From Anthoceros angustus (taxonomy: Eukaryota; Streptophyta; Anthocerotopsida; Anthocerotales; Anthocerotaceae), in contig VJWM01000068.1 in NCBI GenBank assembly GCA_010909165.1, positions 62,001 through 126,000 on the forward strand: a DNA stretch of 64,000 nt, in the 5' to 3' direction. Under the pieces are notes generated by a model, which was given only the letters and a program-made list of their open reading frames with translations, ran no database searches and was not told the DNA's origin. A program made the translations under genes and the position numbers. The stretch's first letter is position 1; each line of letters begins with the position of its first letter. Positions 42,734-53,710 of the stretch are shown piece after piece.

Positions 42734-43252
42734 CCCAGAACACCACCAGCCTACGCTCACAAAGCAGGAACAAAACCGAGCAATCCCGTGGCGAAGAGTG
42801 TTCTGAGCGAACACGAGCGAACACAATCAGAGCTAATGCAGGCTAATGACAGCGTTACACCTGTACAGGACATTTTTGAAACCTGCAGTCTAGGAAGGAA
42901 ACAAAGATCAAAAGCACCCCAACTCACCCCATCGCCCCTGCCGCTCTCCCACAGCGGGTGCTGCGCGGCGCAAACTTTTAACTCAGAGTCTTTAAAAGTG
43001 CTCACAGTCTTCGCAGCCTTCGCAACCCAAACGGCAGTCGAGACGACTCAAACGGTAGCTGTGACAAGATAGGTTGGGGAGGGCCCACACTCATGCTTAC
43101 GGCCCGGATGGCCGTGAGGATGTCTCGCTCTCACAGTAGTCGCGGCAGGCAGCCGCAAGCTGCGTGCCTCGGTCGTGCTGCGCTGCGATTATAATTTGTG
43201 GAAACTACTCGACAAAACATGCAGAGTCTGTCGCGCTGTGACATACCAGTGC

Positions 43253-44273
43253 GATGAGATTGAGGTACCTGTCAAGGGTCCCAGATATCACAAACGTAAG
43301 GCCTGCCAGAGCATCAGGTGCTCCTCTGGAACTTCCTGCGACAGCGATCTCACGGCATTAGCAACTCAACCCAACACAACAGCAACGCAGTTGAATATTT
43401 CTCACACTTGCTGCGCTGTTAGCCATGCGGTAGATTCACCTTCTCCCTTGTGGGAGGGGGTCCACGCTCTGGAGGTCCGCCTCCCCCAACCTCTGCCCCT
43501 GCCACTCCACCACCCCTGGCACCTCCACCGCCTCTGCTACCTCTCCCAGATGGAGGCTTTGTATCATCAGCTGCATCAGACTTCCCTCGACCTCGTCCAG
43601 AGACCACAACATCCTGAGAAGCAGCAGCACCCTCCCCGTCCCTTCCTCTGCCTCTACCTCTGCCAGCAGTCTCTTTTGGGAGCTACCTTTGCATCATTCT
43701 TGGCACGTGAACCCCTTCCTTTCAGGGCAGGAGACTCCTCCGCAAAATCATCCTCATCCTCATCCTCATCTTCATCCTCCTCTGACTCAGACTCAGACTC
43801 AGACTCAGACTCAGACTCCTTGTCACTCTCTTCAGAGTAGTCATCATCCTTATCCGCCAAACGGGTCTTTTTAGGTGGAGATTGCTTGGTAACTCCTCTA
43901 CTTGGGGTGCTACTGTCACGCTTCCGTGATTTAGTTTCTGGAACGGCCACTTCGCCTGCAGGTTTTGCCTCGGCTGCCCCTTCGGTTGGGGCTTTGCTGA
44001 CCTGTTGAGCTGCAGCTTCCCATATTCCCACCTGAACCAACGGCGTCACCAAAATACTTGCTCACCTTGCCCGAGTCTGGCTTCACGGCTTTCACAGATT
44101 CGTTTCCGTTAGACTTCTGCACGAGGTGGCCCACAAAATTATGCCCACCATCAACGTTGCGCCACCCAATGAAGTTCTCACGCCGGAACCGGTACCTGGT
44201 TAGGATCGACGACAGCAGTATCCTTGTGAGGCTGCTTCAGAAACCACCTCCGGATGTCCGACTGCGTTGCCAT
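43253..44273 (-). pseudogene. Partial upstream copy of RFC1 (exons 1-3), frameshifted
   Basis: Exon 1 is intact (ATG at 44273, same [11 protein letters not shown]). Exon 2 is broken by several one- and two-base losses, and exon 3 has lost one C. If transcription starts at the upstream promoter copy, the product would stop within exon 2. The copy is 5' of the main gene and has the same promoter sequence. Confidence 0.8.
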
Positions 44274-44375
44274 ACCAAATTAGAATTATAGTATACTGAT
44301 ACCGACAGAGACATTTCTACACATGCAGTCACAGACGCCACCAATTCCCGCAGGTACCTCCAACACCAGCAGTCC

Positions 44376-44395
44376 TTAAACCCTAAACCCTGCCC
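44376..44395. promoter_or_regulatory. Telo-box in the duplicated RFC1 promoter
   Basis: Same AAACCCTAAACCCT motif as at 42716, about 105 bp upstream of the second exon-1 ATG. Confidence 0.6.
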
Positions 44396-45207
44396 AGAAC
44401 ACCACCAGCCTACGCTCACAAAGCAGGAACAAAACCGAGCAATCCCGTGGCGAAGAGTGTTCTGAGCGAACACGAGCGAACACAATCAGAGCTAATGCAG
44501 GCTAATGACAGCGTTACACCTGTACAGGACATTTTTTGAAACCTGCAGTCTAGGAAGGAAACAAAGATCAAAAGCACCCCAACTCACCCCCATCGCCCCT
44601 GCCGCTCTCCCACAGCGGGTGCTGCGCGGCGCAAACTTTTAACTCAGAGTCTTTAAAAGTGCTCACAGTCTTCGCAGCCTTCGCAACCCAAACGGCAGTC
44701 GAGACGACTCAAACGGTAGCTGTGACAAGATAGGTTGGGGAGGGCCCACACTCATGCTTACGGCCCGGATGGCCGTGAGGATGTCTCGCTCTCACAAGTA
44801 GTCGCGGCAGGCAGCCGCAAGCTGCGTTGCCTCGGTCGTGCTGCGCTGCGATTATAATTTGTGGAAACTACTCGACAAAACATGCAGAGTCTGTCGCGCT
44901 GTGACATACCAGTGCGAAACGTACTCTAGATCTAAGGAAAACATGGTACTCCTGACGGAGAGATCAAGAGCCCCAGGAGGAACCTAAAAATTCTTCTAAG
45001 TTCGGACACCGGCAGTGCCAATCTAACTGAAGATCAATCCGAATTCAATCCTGAGGCCTGACAACTAGAATCCACCGCATACTACTCATCGAAATAGGCG
45101 CAAGAAGGATCCAGCGAAGATTGAAAAGCCTGCATGCCGCTAGGTATGTATGTACATGTTCTTGGAGCTGAGGATGAAAAATCCCTCACTCCGTACAGGA
45201 ACCAGCC

Positions 45208-46035
45208 TCACTGCCGCAGCCTGCTGGCAAAAGCCTTGGCCAAGGAAGCAACAGCGCTAGGTTTCCCTGAACTCTGGAGAGTGAAGACTACCTCCTTGGT
45301 CTTGCCAAAGTAGACCTGATCCAGCACATTCCGCAACTTGCTCTCCATCTCCTCGATCATCTTCCCCATGTTACTGACGTGACCTTGTCCCAGCCCTAAG
45401 TCGGATTCCACGCGCCTGGTGATGGAGCCGGAGAGGCTGAAGGACTTGGCGCCTCGATCGGCCACCTGCACCTCGTCAGCCGTGCTGAGAGACAGCATGA
45501 CGGTGCTGGTGAGGCAGTAGTGGAAGGAGGCGTCCCGCTCGCCGCTGGCAACCTCGATGACGTGAATGGCCTCCCACATGCCCTGCTGCAGCAGGCCTCT
45601 GCGGCCCTGCCCGGACTGCGACCCGTCCTTCTTGATGAGGAAGCAGGCAGCGAACCCCTCCCCGTCCTGCGGCTCCCACACGTACACTGACGAGCTGCCG
45701 CCTTCGTAGTACTGGTCCCGGTAGATGGCGAAAACCTCGTTCGCGTCCTGCTCCAGCTTGCGCAGCGCAGCCGGCGGCTGCGCGCCATCTTCCAGCGTGG
45801 GGAAGTAGGTGCTGGACCAAGGCGATCTGTAGGAATCCCCGTCGCGATTGTAGTCGCACAAGAGAAACTGCTTGCCGTGCTCCTCGTCCCACGCGACTTC
45901 CAGAGGCTGATCAACTCGAGACAGCAGATCCGAGGAATGATGCGGCAGCAGAGCCAGGAGCGAGCTCAGCGTCTGCTCGGACTTGATGGGAGGCATCCGC
46001 CTGACCAGATTCATGGCCGCCTCCATCTCCGCCAT
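45208..46035 (-). CDS. CPB: F-actin-capping protein subunit beta, intronless
   Basis: CapZ-beta forms with the alpha subunit a heterodimer that caps actin filament barbed ends. The single frame of 275 codons from ATG 46035 (MAEMEAAMNLVRRMPP, with AAG before the ATG) shows family hallmarks in order: LLPHHSSDLLSRVDQPLEV, LLCDYNRDGDSYRSPWS, NEVFAIYRDQYYEGG, FLIKKDGSQSG, HYCLTSTVMLSL, and SNMGKMIEEMESKLRN followed by VLDQVYFGKT. The length matches plant CPB (about 255-275). The frame stays open 66 bp upstream with no other ATG. There is no intron, although most genes in this window have several, so it may be a retroposed copy that stayed intact. Confidence 0.93.
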   Translation of the reverse strand: MAEMEAAMNLVRRMPPIKSEQTLSSLLALLPHHSSDLLSRVDQPLEVAWDEEHGKQFLLCDYNRDGDSYRSPWSSTYFPTLEDGAQPPAALRKLEQDANEVFAIYRDQYYEGGSSSVYVWEPQDGEGFAACFLIKKDGSQSGQGRRGLLQQGMWEAIHVIEVASGERDASFHYCLTSTVMLSLSTADEVQVADRGAKSFSLSGSITRRVESDLGLGQGHVSNMGKMIEEMESKLRNVLDQVYFGKTKEVVFTLQSSGKPSAVASLAKAFASRLRQ

Positions 46036-46101
46036 CTTCGAGGCTTCGAATGCCGCAAAGACGACAGCCGGGACGAGCGCGGTAGAGACCAAGGCTCGCA
46101 C

Positions 46102-46895
46102 GAAACCTGCGGTCCGCCAACCATAGTTCGATCATAAGGCTCACGGCCCAGGGAACTTTAGCAGAGCTCACTTTAGTTGGACGTTTTGGGTGCCCTACGA
46201 TGTACACGAGGCAGCGGCGGGAACGTATGTACTGCAGGTATGTACTCGGGACTGTCTACACACGTACAAATTGAAGAAACCAGTGGTAGTGAAGATGCAA
46301 ACAAGACTGCAAAACCGCCAGAGACTTCAGGAGCAAGGTTATTAAAAAAATAGTCAGTGTATGTGCCTGTGCCCTTCATTTTTTTTTGTCCTTGGGCTGC
46401 TGAGTGGGACGATGTCCTAACAACATCGTGGGTGCAGGCAAAATCCTGCAACTTCAGACCTGTCCGAATGTGCGAGGTGCCGTCATAAGCAGCTCTCCAG
46501 GACAAACTACGCTTCAGTCATGAAAGTACAGAAAGAGCTTCCTGGAATTCCCTGCCAAGTGCTGTTTAGCTCAGTGATACCTTGTGTTGTGGTCTTGAAA
46601 AGCATCCAGTTCCACATTGAGGGAGAACTCTGCTGATGTGTTGCAGACCTGAGGTTGAGAAACGGGCCTGGAGTGTCACAGGATTGCTGTCGAAGCCTCG
46701 GCTGTGACCACGGCCTAGTATGTGCACCTGCTCTGATGTGTGGTCTCTGTGTTCAAACCCGTCTTCTGCTGTTTGTGGTCTCTTGTGTTCAATCCGTCTT
46801 CGTCTTTCTACTGCAGCTGTGTCCTGGAGGGTGATTCATTGCACAAACATTCGCTGCCACTGCCATGTGGGAGTTGGGGTATCCGGACACTTTAC
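46102..46895. other. Intergenic between CPB and the next gene
   Basis: No supported gene. Promoter of CPB is expected near 46036-46300. Short T-rich and A-rich runs only. Confidence 0.5.
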
Positions 46896-48052
46896 CTATG
46901 ATGACCCTCCAACTGCACCCTGTTGTTGCTCCTGTGGCTGAGGTGCCTGGGCCTCTGGTACGTCAGAAGTAATCCGCAAAGATTGCATGGCTCGGGCATT
47001 CTCTTCAAGGGCAGCAGAGATGGGGTCATCGGCAGTAGAGGCAGCAGCAGATCGGCTATCATTGCGGCCAGGCAGCAGTCCATGCCTGCCGAAGAAGGGC
47101 GGGGGTCCTGGGAGCCACATTCCATTGTTCCGGAAGAGACGGCCAGAAGGGATCCAAATGCGGTGAGGCCGATGCGGGGGTCTTCCACTGCCATGGCCTT
47201 GGCCTTGGCCCTGGCCCAGGATGCGGGGATCAGGAGGGCATGACCTACAACGCCTATGATGATGGCTCCTGTGAAGGTGAACATGTTTGCCAAGATTATG
47301 ATGCCCGTGCCTCCTGCACACACGGAGCGCAGCATCTCTAGAATCCCCAGACGCGTCATGCCAAGGGCACTCTCTGCGTCGGGAACCTTCCTGCGGCACC
47401 CGGGGCTCGTTAGGTATGAACCAGACAACAGAGGGGCGGGCAGGGGCAGGAGCTTGCGGCTGCCCATGGTCAGTCGAGGCTTCAGTGTTCACAGCACTTC
47501 CCTCTAAGGAAAACACGAAGCCCTCGTGGTTGTGAAGGACCCTGCGACTGCGGGGCCTTTCCAGAGAGCTAACAAACGCCACGACGTCCCTGTCCTCCAC
47601 AGTCGGAACACTGCTCCTAGGGTGAGGGGAGTGAACTGGCGGTGCCTCCACGAGAGGCCCGTCAGAGAGCATGTCCATAGGGGTATCAGAATCTGCAGCG
47701 GCTTCCATGGCGGAGGAAGCTTGATCTGGCAATCTGGCTCTGCAGCAGGATTACAAGGGGGCCACGGTGTTAGGAACGGCTGCAAACTTACATATCTTGT
47801 GTGAGGGAAAGCTCTCACATCCGGTGCATGCGACACAGTTGAGCAGGCCTCTCTGCTATCGCACAAATGATAAGCTTCAGGAAGACTGATGCTCAGTCCC
47901 CCGCTCCTTTCTCTCAAATACCTTGCTGCAGGGCAAAGAGAAGCACGCCTCTTCAGCTCAAATCCTGGAAAACCCTGCTGAACTGCCTCACCCGCCGCCG
48001 CACCACCGGATACGCCACCGCGCACAAAATTTGTACTCACGTCGCCAACCAC
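46896..48052 (-). CDS. Uncharacterised protein with one likely membrane segment
   Basis: Several minus-strand frames overlap. The N-terminal part includes DRDVVAFVSSLERP and LHNHEGFVFSLE (about 47510-47610). The middle part in another frame has a long hydrophobic stretch, GGTGIIILANMFTFTGAIII and GVVGHALLI (about 47240-47335), after LGMTRLGILEMLRSV. The C terminus, in the first frame again, ends DDPISAALEENARAMQSLRI and a Gln/Pro-rich tail (stop at 46896). The frame changes can come from short introns or indels; I could not fix the splice sites. A first exon may lie at 47760-48052. The hydrophobic segment suggests a membrane protein with soluble ends. I do not recognise the family. Confidence 0.45.
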
Positions 48053-48417
48053 GGGAGGCTCTCGTGTCTCACTGCCTAGCTAGGGTGACCGAATAAGCCT
48101 TCGTCATGCATAAGGAAATGGCTGGACATGCCGAACACGGTGCCTACCTACGTACAGAAATCGAAGGAAATGTTGCCTCTCGAAACTCCACAGCATGGTA
48201 ATAGAAAGGGTTTTGGACTAGGTTTGATAGCGTTCCTTTTCAGAAGTCCTCTATCGGGGAGCCCCTACGAGCCTTACCAAGAGCATTGCCTTACCGAGAT
48301 CATATATGAGGCAGCCTCAAGGGTTTTTTGAGTTTATTATAGGCACAACTCTTTTTGGGGTGCCACAGCAAGCTTTGACGGACCTTAGAGCAGCAACCTT
48401 TGTGCAGCAGGCTAACA

Positions 48418-48600
48418 AGAAGAAGAAGAAGAAGGAAGAAGAATTTTATTTAAGTCCACTAAGGACGGATTTCCGTCATGGGACTTGGTACTTAACAACT
48501 TGTACCATGGTGTGCCTAAGCTACTTGCACCAAGGGCATCCACACCTTCAGGCATCCCATCTAAGTACCGATCTTCATCTATTTGACACATATGATTCAT
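48418..48600 (-). repeat. Truncated LINE/SINE 3' end with (GAA)n
   Basis: A GAAGAA tract followed by AATTTTATTTAAGTCCACTA is the reverse complement of the LINE tail at 5500-5540. The following 120 bp also match 57370-57490 and 61670-61800 (TACTTAACAA, AAGGGCATCCAC, AAGTACCGATC), so a dispersed family is present. Confidence 0.65.
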
Positions 48601-49309
48601 GTTGATGTAAAAACCATACTTATGAAAATAGTATTCTAGCCAAGATCTTTCTGATTCTGTGAGCGTATTCTTATGTTTGCATGTCGATCGAGTTCTCATC
48701 TCGTGTAACATCTGCGATCGAGTTCTCATCTCGTGTAACATCTGCGCGTAGCAAGCTAGAAACATGATTGAGGTTTTGTCGAAGATCTTGTCACATGTCT
48801 CATAGAGTTATTGTAAGGCTCAAGGTGCAAATCCTGCTTCAAATTTACCCTCTTTTGAAATTGCTTGTGTCCCACTCTATTGGCTTGATGGTCACGCAAT
48901 TGAGCCCACGCTCTAGGCCTACTTTCTACTTTACCACAAACAAAATTTTGTGTTTCATTGTCTAACTGGCAATCTCTCTCAGCTTCCTCCCTTTCCCTAG
49001 CAACCTCATGATAAGCCTCCATGGTTGTTTCATTGTCTAGCTGACGATCTCTCAGCTTCCTCCCTTTCCCTAGCAGCCCTCACGATGAGCCTCCAAGACC
49101 GCGTGTGAATATTTCCTAGCTAGTGCTTGGGAGAAATCCAGTTGGTAACTAGCAATCATCGCTCAATTAATATAAATATTTATTAAAATTATTATAAATT
49201 ACTTTATTTGATGAAGAGTAACTAGGTTAATTAAAATGAATTAATCAACTAGATGACCCAAGCGCTTATGTTACTGTCACACGACATGACATTCTATATT
49301 TGCGTGCAT

Positions 49310-50110
49310 TAAGCACCCTTTAATTTCTCTACCTATTTTCGTTGAGACAAGAAAGAGGCAATATGCATAAGGCAAAAAAAGGCAAGAAGTAAGAGAAACG
49401 AATAAGAAATAAGAGATAGACAAAAAAAGCCTCTATCTTATGGCATACGGGTGAACCCATATGCCATAAGATAGTTCCTGGAAATCGTTAGTCATGGTAA
49501 GAAGGGGAGTTGAGCTCTATACTTAAAGCCACCTAATACTTATGATATCATGGCCAGGGAGGTGGGAGGAGTGACATGTTATTGAGGATGCATTTCCTAT
49601 TGTTATCCTTGTCCGAGATCTCTTGTTCCAACTAGCAATGGAGGGCATTCGACACTTCTCTTGTTCCAACTAGCAATGGAGGGCATTCGACACTTCTCTT
49701 GTTCCAACTAGCAATGGAGGGCATTCGACACTTCTCTTGTTCCAACTAGCAATGGAGGGCATTCGACACTTCACTATAGAAATAATTCTGCATGAAAGAA
49801 AGATAAGATAGTTCGAACTTAATAAATTTCTTGAAGTCTTTTGCCAAAGCCTCACGGACGGGCATGTATACATAACATAATTCAGTATGTCTCTGGGTGC
49901 TCTATTTTTTAATCATATTTTTTAGAATTATTTTTTCCATCTCCGACTCAAATATATTTGATAATGATCAATTTACTTTATTTTAATAAATATCTATATA
50001 TCACTAAAATATGTGTAGGGAATATATGTACATATGTACTTCTGCCGTATTGAATGAAGCGTAAGCCGAACGTGAATGTAGGAGGTGATCGCGGTCATTG
50101 TGGAAGGGAA
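49310..50110. repeat. AT-rich repeat block, copy 1, with 38-bp minisatellite
   Basis: The block starts CATTAAGCACCCTTTAAT and ends GTCATTGTGGAAGGGAAG. Inside, four to five units of a 38-bp repeat (TTCCAACTAGCAATGGAGGG, CATTCGACACTTCTCTTG) lie at about 49623-49775. Near 49437-49471 an inverted repeat (TATCTTATGGCATA / TATGCCATAAGATA) can form a hairpin and recurs in all copies of the block. Confidence 0.85.
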
Positions 50111-50117
50111 GAGCGGC

Positions 50118-50770
50118 TGCCCATGGTCAGTCGAGGCTTCAGTGTTCACAGCACTTCCTCTAAGGAAAACACGAAGCCCTCGTGGTTGTGAAGGACCCCT
50201 GCGGGCCTTTCCAGAGAGCTAACAAACGCCACGACGTCCCTGTCCTCCACAGTCGGAACACTGCTCCTAGGTGAGGGGAGTGAACTGGCGGCCTCCACGA
50301 GAGGCCCGTCAGAGAGCATGTCCATAGGGGTATCAGAATCTGCAGCTTCCATGGCGGAGGAAGCTTGATCTGGCAATCTGGCCTGCAGCAGGATTACAAG
50401 GGGCCACGGTGTTAGAACGGCTGCAAACTTACATATCTTGTGTGAGGGAAAGCTCTCACATCCGGTGCATGCGACACAGTTGAGCAGGCCTCTGCTATCG
50501 CACAAATGATAAGCTTCAGGAAGACTGATATGTCCCCCCGCTCCTTTCTCTCAAATACCTTGCTGCAGGGCAAAGAGAAGCACGCCCTCTTCAGCTCAAA
50601 TCCTGGAAAACCCTGCTGAACTGCCTCACCCGCCGCCCGCACCACCGGATACGCCACCGCGCACAAAATTTGTACTCACGTCGCCAACCACGGGAGGCTC
50701 TCGTGTCCCTGCCTCACTGCCTCTTCATAGCAATCTGAAAGCCTCAGCATGGTAATAGAAAGGGTTTCAT
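50118..50770 (-). pseudogene. Partial copy of the uncharacterised gene at 46.9-48.1 kb
   Basis: This matches 47460-48090 plus the short stretch at 48191. Several small losses are seen (for example CCCTGCGACTGCGGGG becomes CCCCTGCGGG), so the coding frame differs between the copies. It is embedded between copies 1 and 2 of the AT-rich block. Confidence 0.8.
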
Positions 50771-51009
50771 GCATGGCGGCGAACTCTCGGTGCCTCCTAC
50801 GTAGAATCGAAGTGAGCCTCAAGCCCGGCAGATGTTTAAATAGGTTTTGGGAAATCGATTGGTCCTTCGCAATCATCGGCTCAATTAAGAAGAAGAAGAA
50901 GATATTTCAAATCTTGAGGAGCTAACTAGGTTTAAGTTAAAAGCTTTCTTCAGTTATTAGGCAATTTCATCCACACTTGCAGAGGCATCTAAGCCAGTTG
51001 CACCTATTT

Positions 51010-51757
51010 TGAGACAAGAAAGAGGCAATATGCATAAGGCAAAAAAGGCAAGAAGTAAGAGAAACGAATAAGAAATAAGAGATAGACAAAAAGCCTCTAT
51101 CTTATGGCATACGGGTGAACCCATATGCCATAAGATAGTTCTGAAATCGTTAGTCATGGTAAGAAGGGGAGTTGAGCTCTATACTTAAAGCCACCTAATA
51201 CTTATGATATCATGGCCAGGAGGTGGGAGGAGTGACATGTTATTGAGGATGCATTTCCTATTGTTATCCTTGTCCGAGATCTCTTGTTCCAACTAGCAAT
51301 GGAGGCATTCGACACTTCTCTTGTTCCAACTAGCAATGGAGGCATTCGACACTTCTCTTGTTCCAACTAGCAATGGAGGCATTCGACACTTCTCTTGTTC
51401 CAACTAGCAATGGAGGCATTCGACACTTCTCTTGTTCCAACTAGCAATGGAGGCATTCGACACTTCTCTTGTTCCAACTAGCAATGGAGGCATTCGACAC
51501 TTCTCTTGTTCCAACTAGCAATGGAGGCATTCGACACTTCTCTTGTTCCAACTAGCAATGGAGGCATTCGACACTTCACTATAGAAATAATTCTGCATGA
51601 AAGAAAGATAAGATAGTTCGAACTTAATAAATTTCTTGAAGTCTTTTGCCAAAGCCTCACGGACGGGCATGTATACATAACATAATTCAGTATGTCTCTG
51701 GGTGCTCTATTTTTTAATCATATTTTTAGAATTATTTTTCCATCTCCGACTCAAATA
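51010..51757. repeat. AT-rich repeat block, copy 2, minisatellite expanded
   Basis: Same sequence as 49340-49945, but the minisatellite has about eight to nine units (51284-51580) and the unit is 37 bp because GGGC became GGC. Confidence 0.88.
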
Positions 51758-52560
51758 TTTATGCATTAAGCACCCTTTAATTTCTCTACCTATTTTCGTT
51801 GAGACAAGAAAGAGGCAATATGCATAAGGCAAAAAAGGCAAGAAGTAAGAGAAACGAATAAGAAATAAGAGATAGAAAAGCCTCTATCTTATGGCATACG
51901 GGTGAACCCATATGCCATAAGATAGTTCCTGGAAATCGTTAGTCATGGTAAGAAGGGGAGTTGAGCTCTATACTTAAAGCCACCTAATACTTATGATATC
52001 ATGGCCAGGAGGTGGGAGGAGTGACATGTTATTGAGGATGCATTTCCTATTGTTATCCTTGTCCGAGATCTCTTGTTCCAACTAGCAATGGAGGGCATTC
52101 GACACTTCTCTTGTTCCAACTAGCAATGGAGGGCATTGACACTTCTCTTGTTCCAACTAGCAATGGAGGCATTCGACACTTCTCTTGTTCCAACTAGCAA
52201 TGGAGGGCATTCGACACTTCACTATAGAAATAATTCTGCATGAAAGAAAGATAAGATAGTTCGAACTTAATAAATTTCTTGAAGTCTTTTGCCAAAGCCT
52301 CACGGACGGGCATGTATACATAACATAATTCAGTATGTCTCTGGGTGCTCTATTTTTTAATCATATTTTTTAGAATTATTTTTTCCATCTCCGACTCAAA
52401 TATATTTGATAATGATCAATTTACTTTATTTTAATAAATATCTATATATCACTAAAATATGTGTAGGGAATATATGTACATATGTACTTCTGCCGTATTG
52501 AATGAAGCGTAAGCCGAACGTGAATGTAGGAGGTGATCGCGGTCATTGTGGAAGGGAAGG
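51758..52560. repeat. AT-rich repeat block, copy 3
   Basis: Near-identical to 49310-50110, with four minisatellite units (52072-52225). It continues into the sequence upstream of the gene at 53711, whereas copy 1 jumps at GGGAAG to the partial gene copy. Confidence 0.88.
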
Positions 52561-53710
52561 CGGAGGGATCGACGGCGGTTCGTTCCGGTTCCCCGTCAAG
52601 TCCGTTGGCGCTTGCCGGGCACCACACGCTCCGATCATGCGAGGGGCAGTACCTACCATACGAAGTGGGCAGTGGTCACTGCAGTGACGTTCCCGCCTCC
52701 CGCCCGGGGGCCCAGGGACCCAGGGTCCAGCCAGCGGCGCCCCGTTCCAAGGCGGACTCTGACCGCCTTGCCTTCTTTACTCTTGTGTTTTAAATTTTTA
52801 CTTTTGCTTGGCTTGGGGCCTGGGCTGCAAAATCAGCGCTGCGGTGATCTTTTTGGCATCGGGCGAGGCCATGGCGCACTGCGGACAAGCAGTATCGAGC
52901 AGCGCGCACATGCCTTTCTGCGGGATCCAGGCCGTCTTGGCCTCTTTCTACTGGCGCGGAGGGAGCGCAGTTCCAAAAGTCGGTACGGTTCAAGCTTGTG
53001 TATCATTGTGCCGCAGGCTGCACCTATTGATCACGTGGAGGAGGCTGGCCCCGTCGCAGTGCTGCACGGCCCGTTTGTGGCCCTTGCTTTGGCAGCCCGC
53101 ACCAGGCTTGCTTCAACTTCCTTGCTTTGCTGCTGTCTCCAGGACGCTCCGGTGCTCTCCCATCTTGTTCCTGTAAGCTGTGAGCTCTCGCCCGCCTGCT
53201 CCAATTGAGGCTTTGTGTCACCTGTTGCGGACGACCTGCGGCTTTATTGCGCTCTTACCACCAGATTTTGAGCGCGTAATGCAGCTCGTACAGTCTGTTT
53301 CGCGATCCGTTGCTCGTGCCTGCGGTCGCCGTTCACGCCTCTGACTTGCGCTGAGTTTGTTTGATGTTGTCCTGACTCCTCCGACTCCGACCGAGACTCC
53401 TCCTGTGCTTGAGTCGATTGCGCGCGCTTTTCACGTTGCAATCCTGTCGTTGCTGCTTAGCGCTTCCGCTGCAAGAGCTGTGGACTATCGTTTCCCCGTT
53501 TTGGCGGTTTTATTCCCGGTGGCAATCGCATTTGCAAGCGTCTGATGTTGCAAAAGAGCCGGCGCAGAAGCAGATGGTGAAGAGGAGCCTCAGCTTGCGA
53601 TTTCCGGTTCCTGCTCCTTGTGATGCTTCGAGAGCCTTGCGGGATTGAAGCCTGAAGGTTAGAGTGGCAAGGCAAGTGGAGCGGGAGTGCTCTCAAAGTT
53701 TGTCCCCGAC
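52561..53710 (+). promoter_or_regulatory. GC-rich leader/promoter region of the gene at 53711
   Basis: The region changes abruptly from AT-rich repeat to balanced, CT-rich sequence without a credible protein frame. Frames here (for example 52546-53208) are Arg/Pro-rich and lack motifs. A long 5' UTR or promoter of the downstream gene is the simplest reading. Confidence 0.4.

Larger units (their letters stand above)
41573..44918. repeat. Tandem duplication of the RFC1 promoter and first three exons
   Basis: About 41573-43247 and 43247-44918 are copies covering exon 3, exon 2, exon 1 and about 0.65 kb of upstream DNA. Only CGA is shared at the junction. Between 43250 and 44050 the second copy is shorter at many short repeats (CTCTCTCCC to CTCTCCC, GCTGCTGC to GCTGC, CCCC to CCC). 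Confidence 0.92.

Noticed and set aside
46102-46137. Upstream extension of capping protein beta from a GTG codon
   Set aside because: GTG is not a usual plant nuclear start; the ATG at 46035 gives the family N terminus with good context.
49623-52225. Regular 37-38 bp repeats that look like a CRISPR array
   Set aside because: The units follow one another directly without unique spacers and lie in a plant nuclear context; it is a minisatellite.
52546-53208. Arg-rich ORF of 220 codons upstream of the octad gene
   Set aside because: No motif, biased composition, overlapping frames on both strands are also open; treated as leader or promoter.
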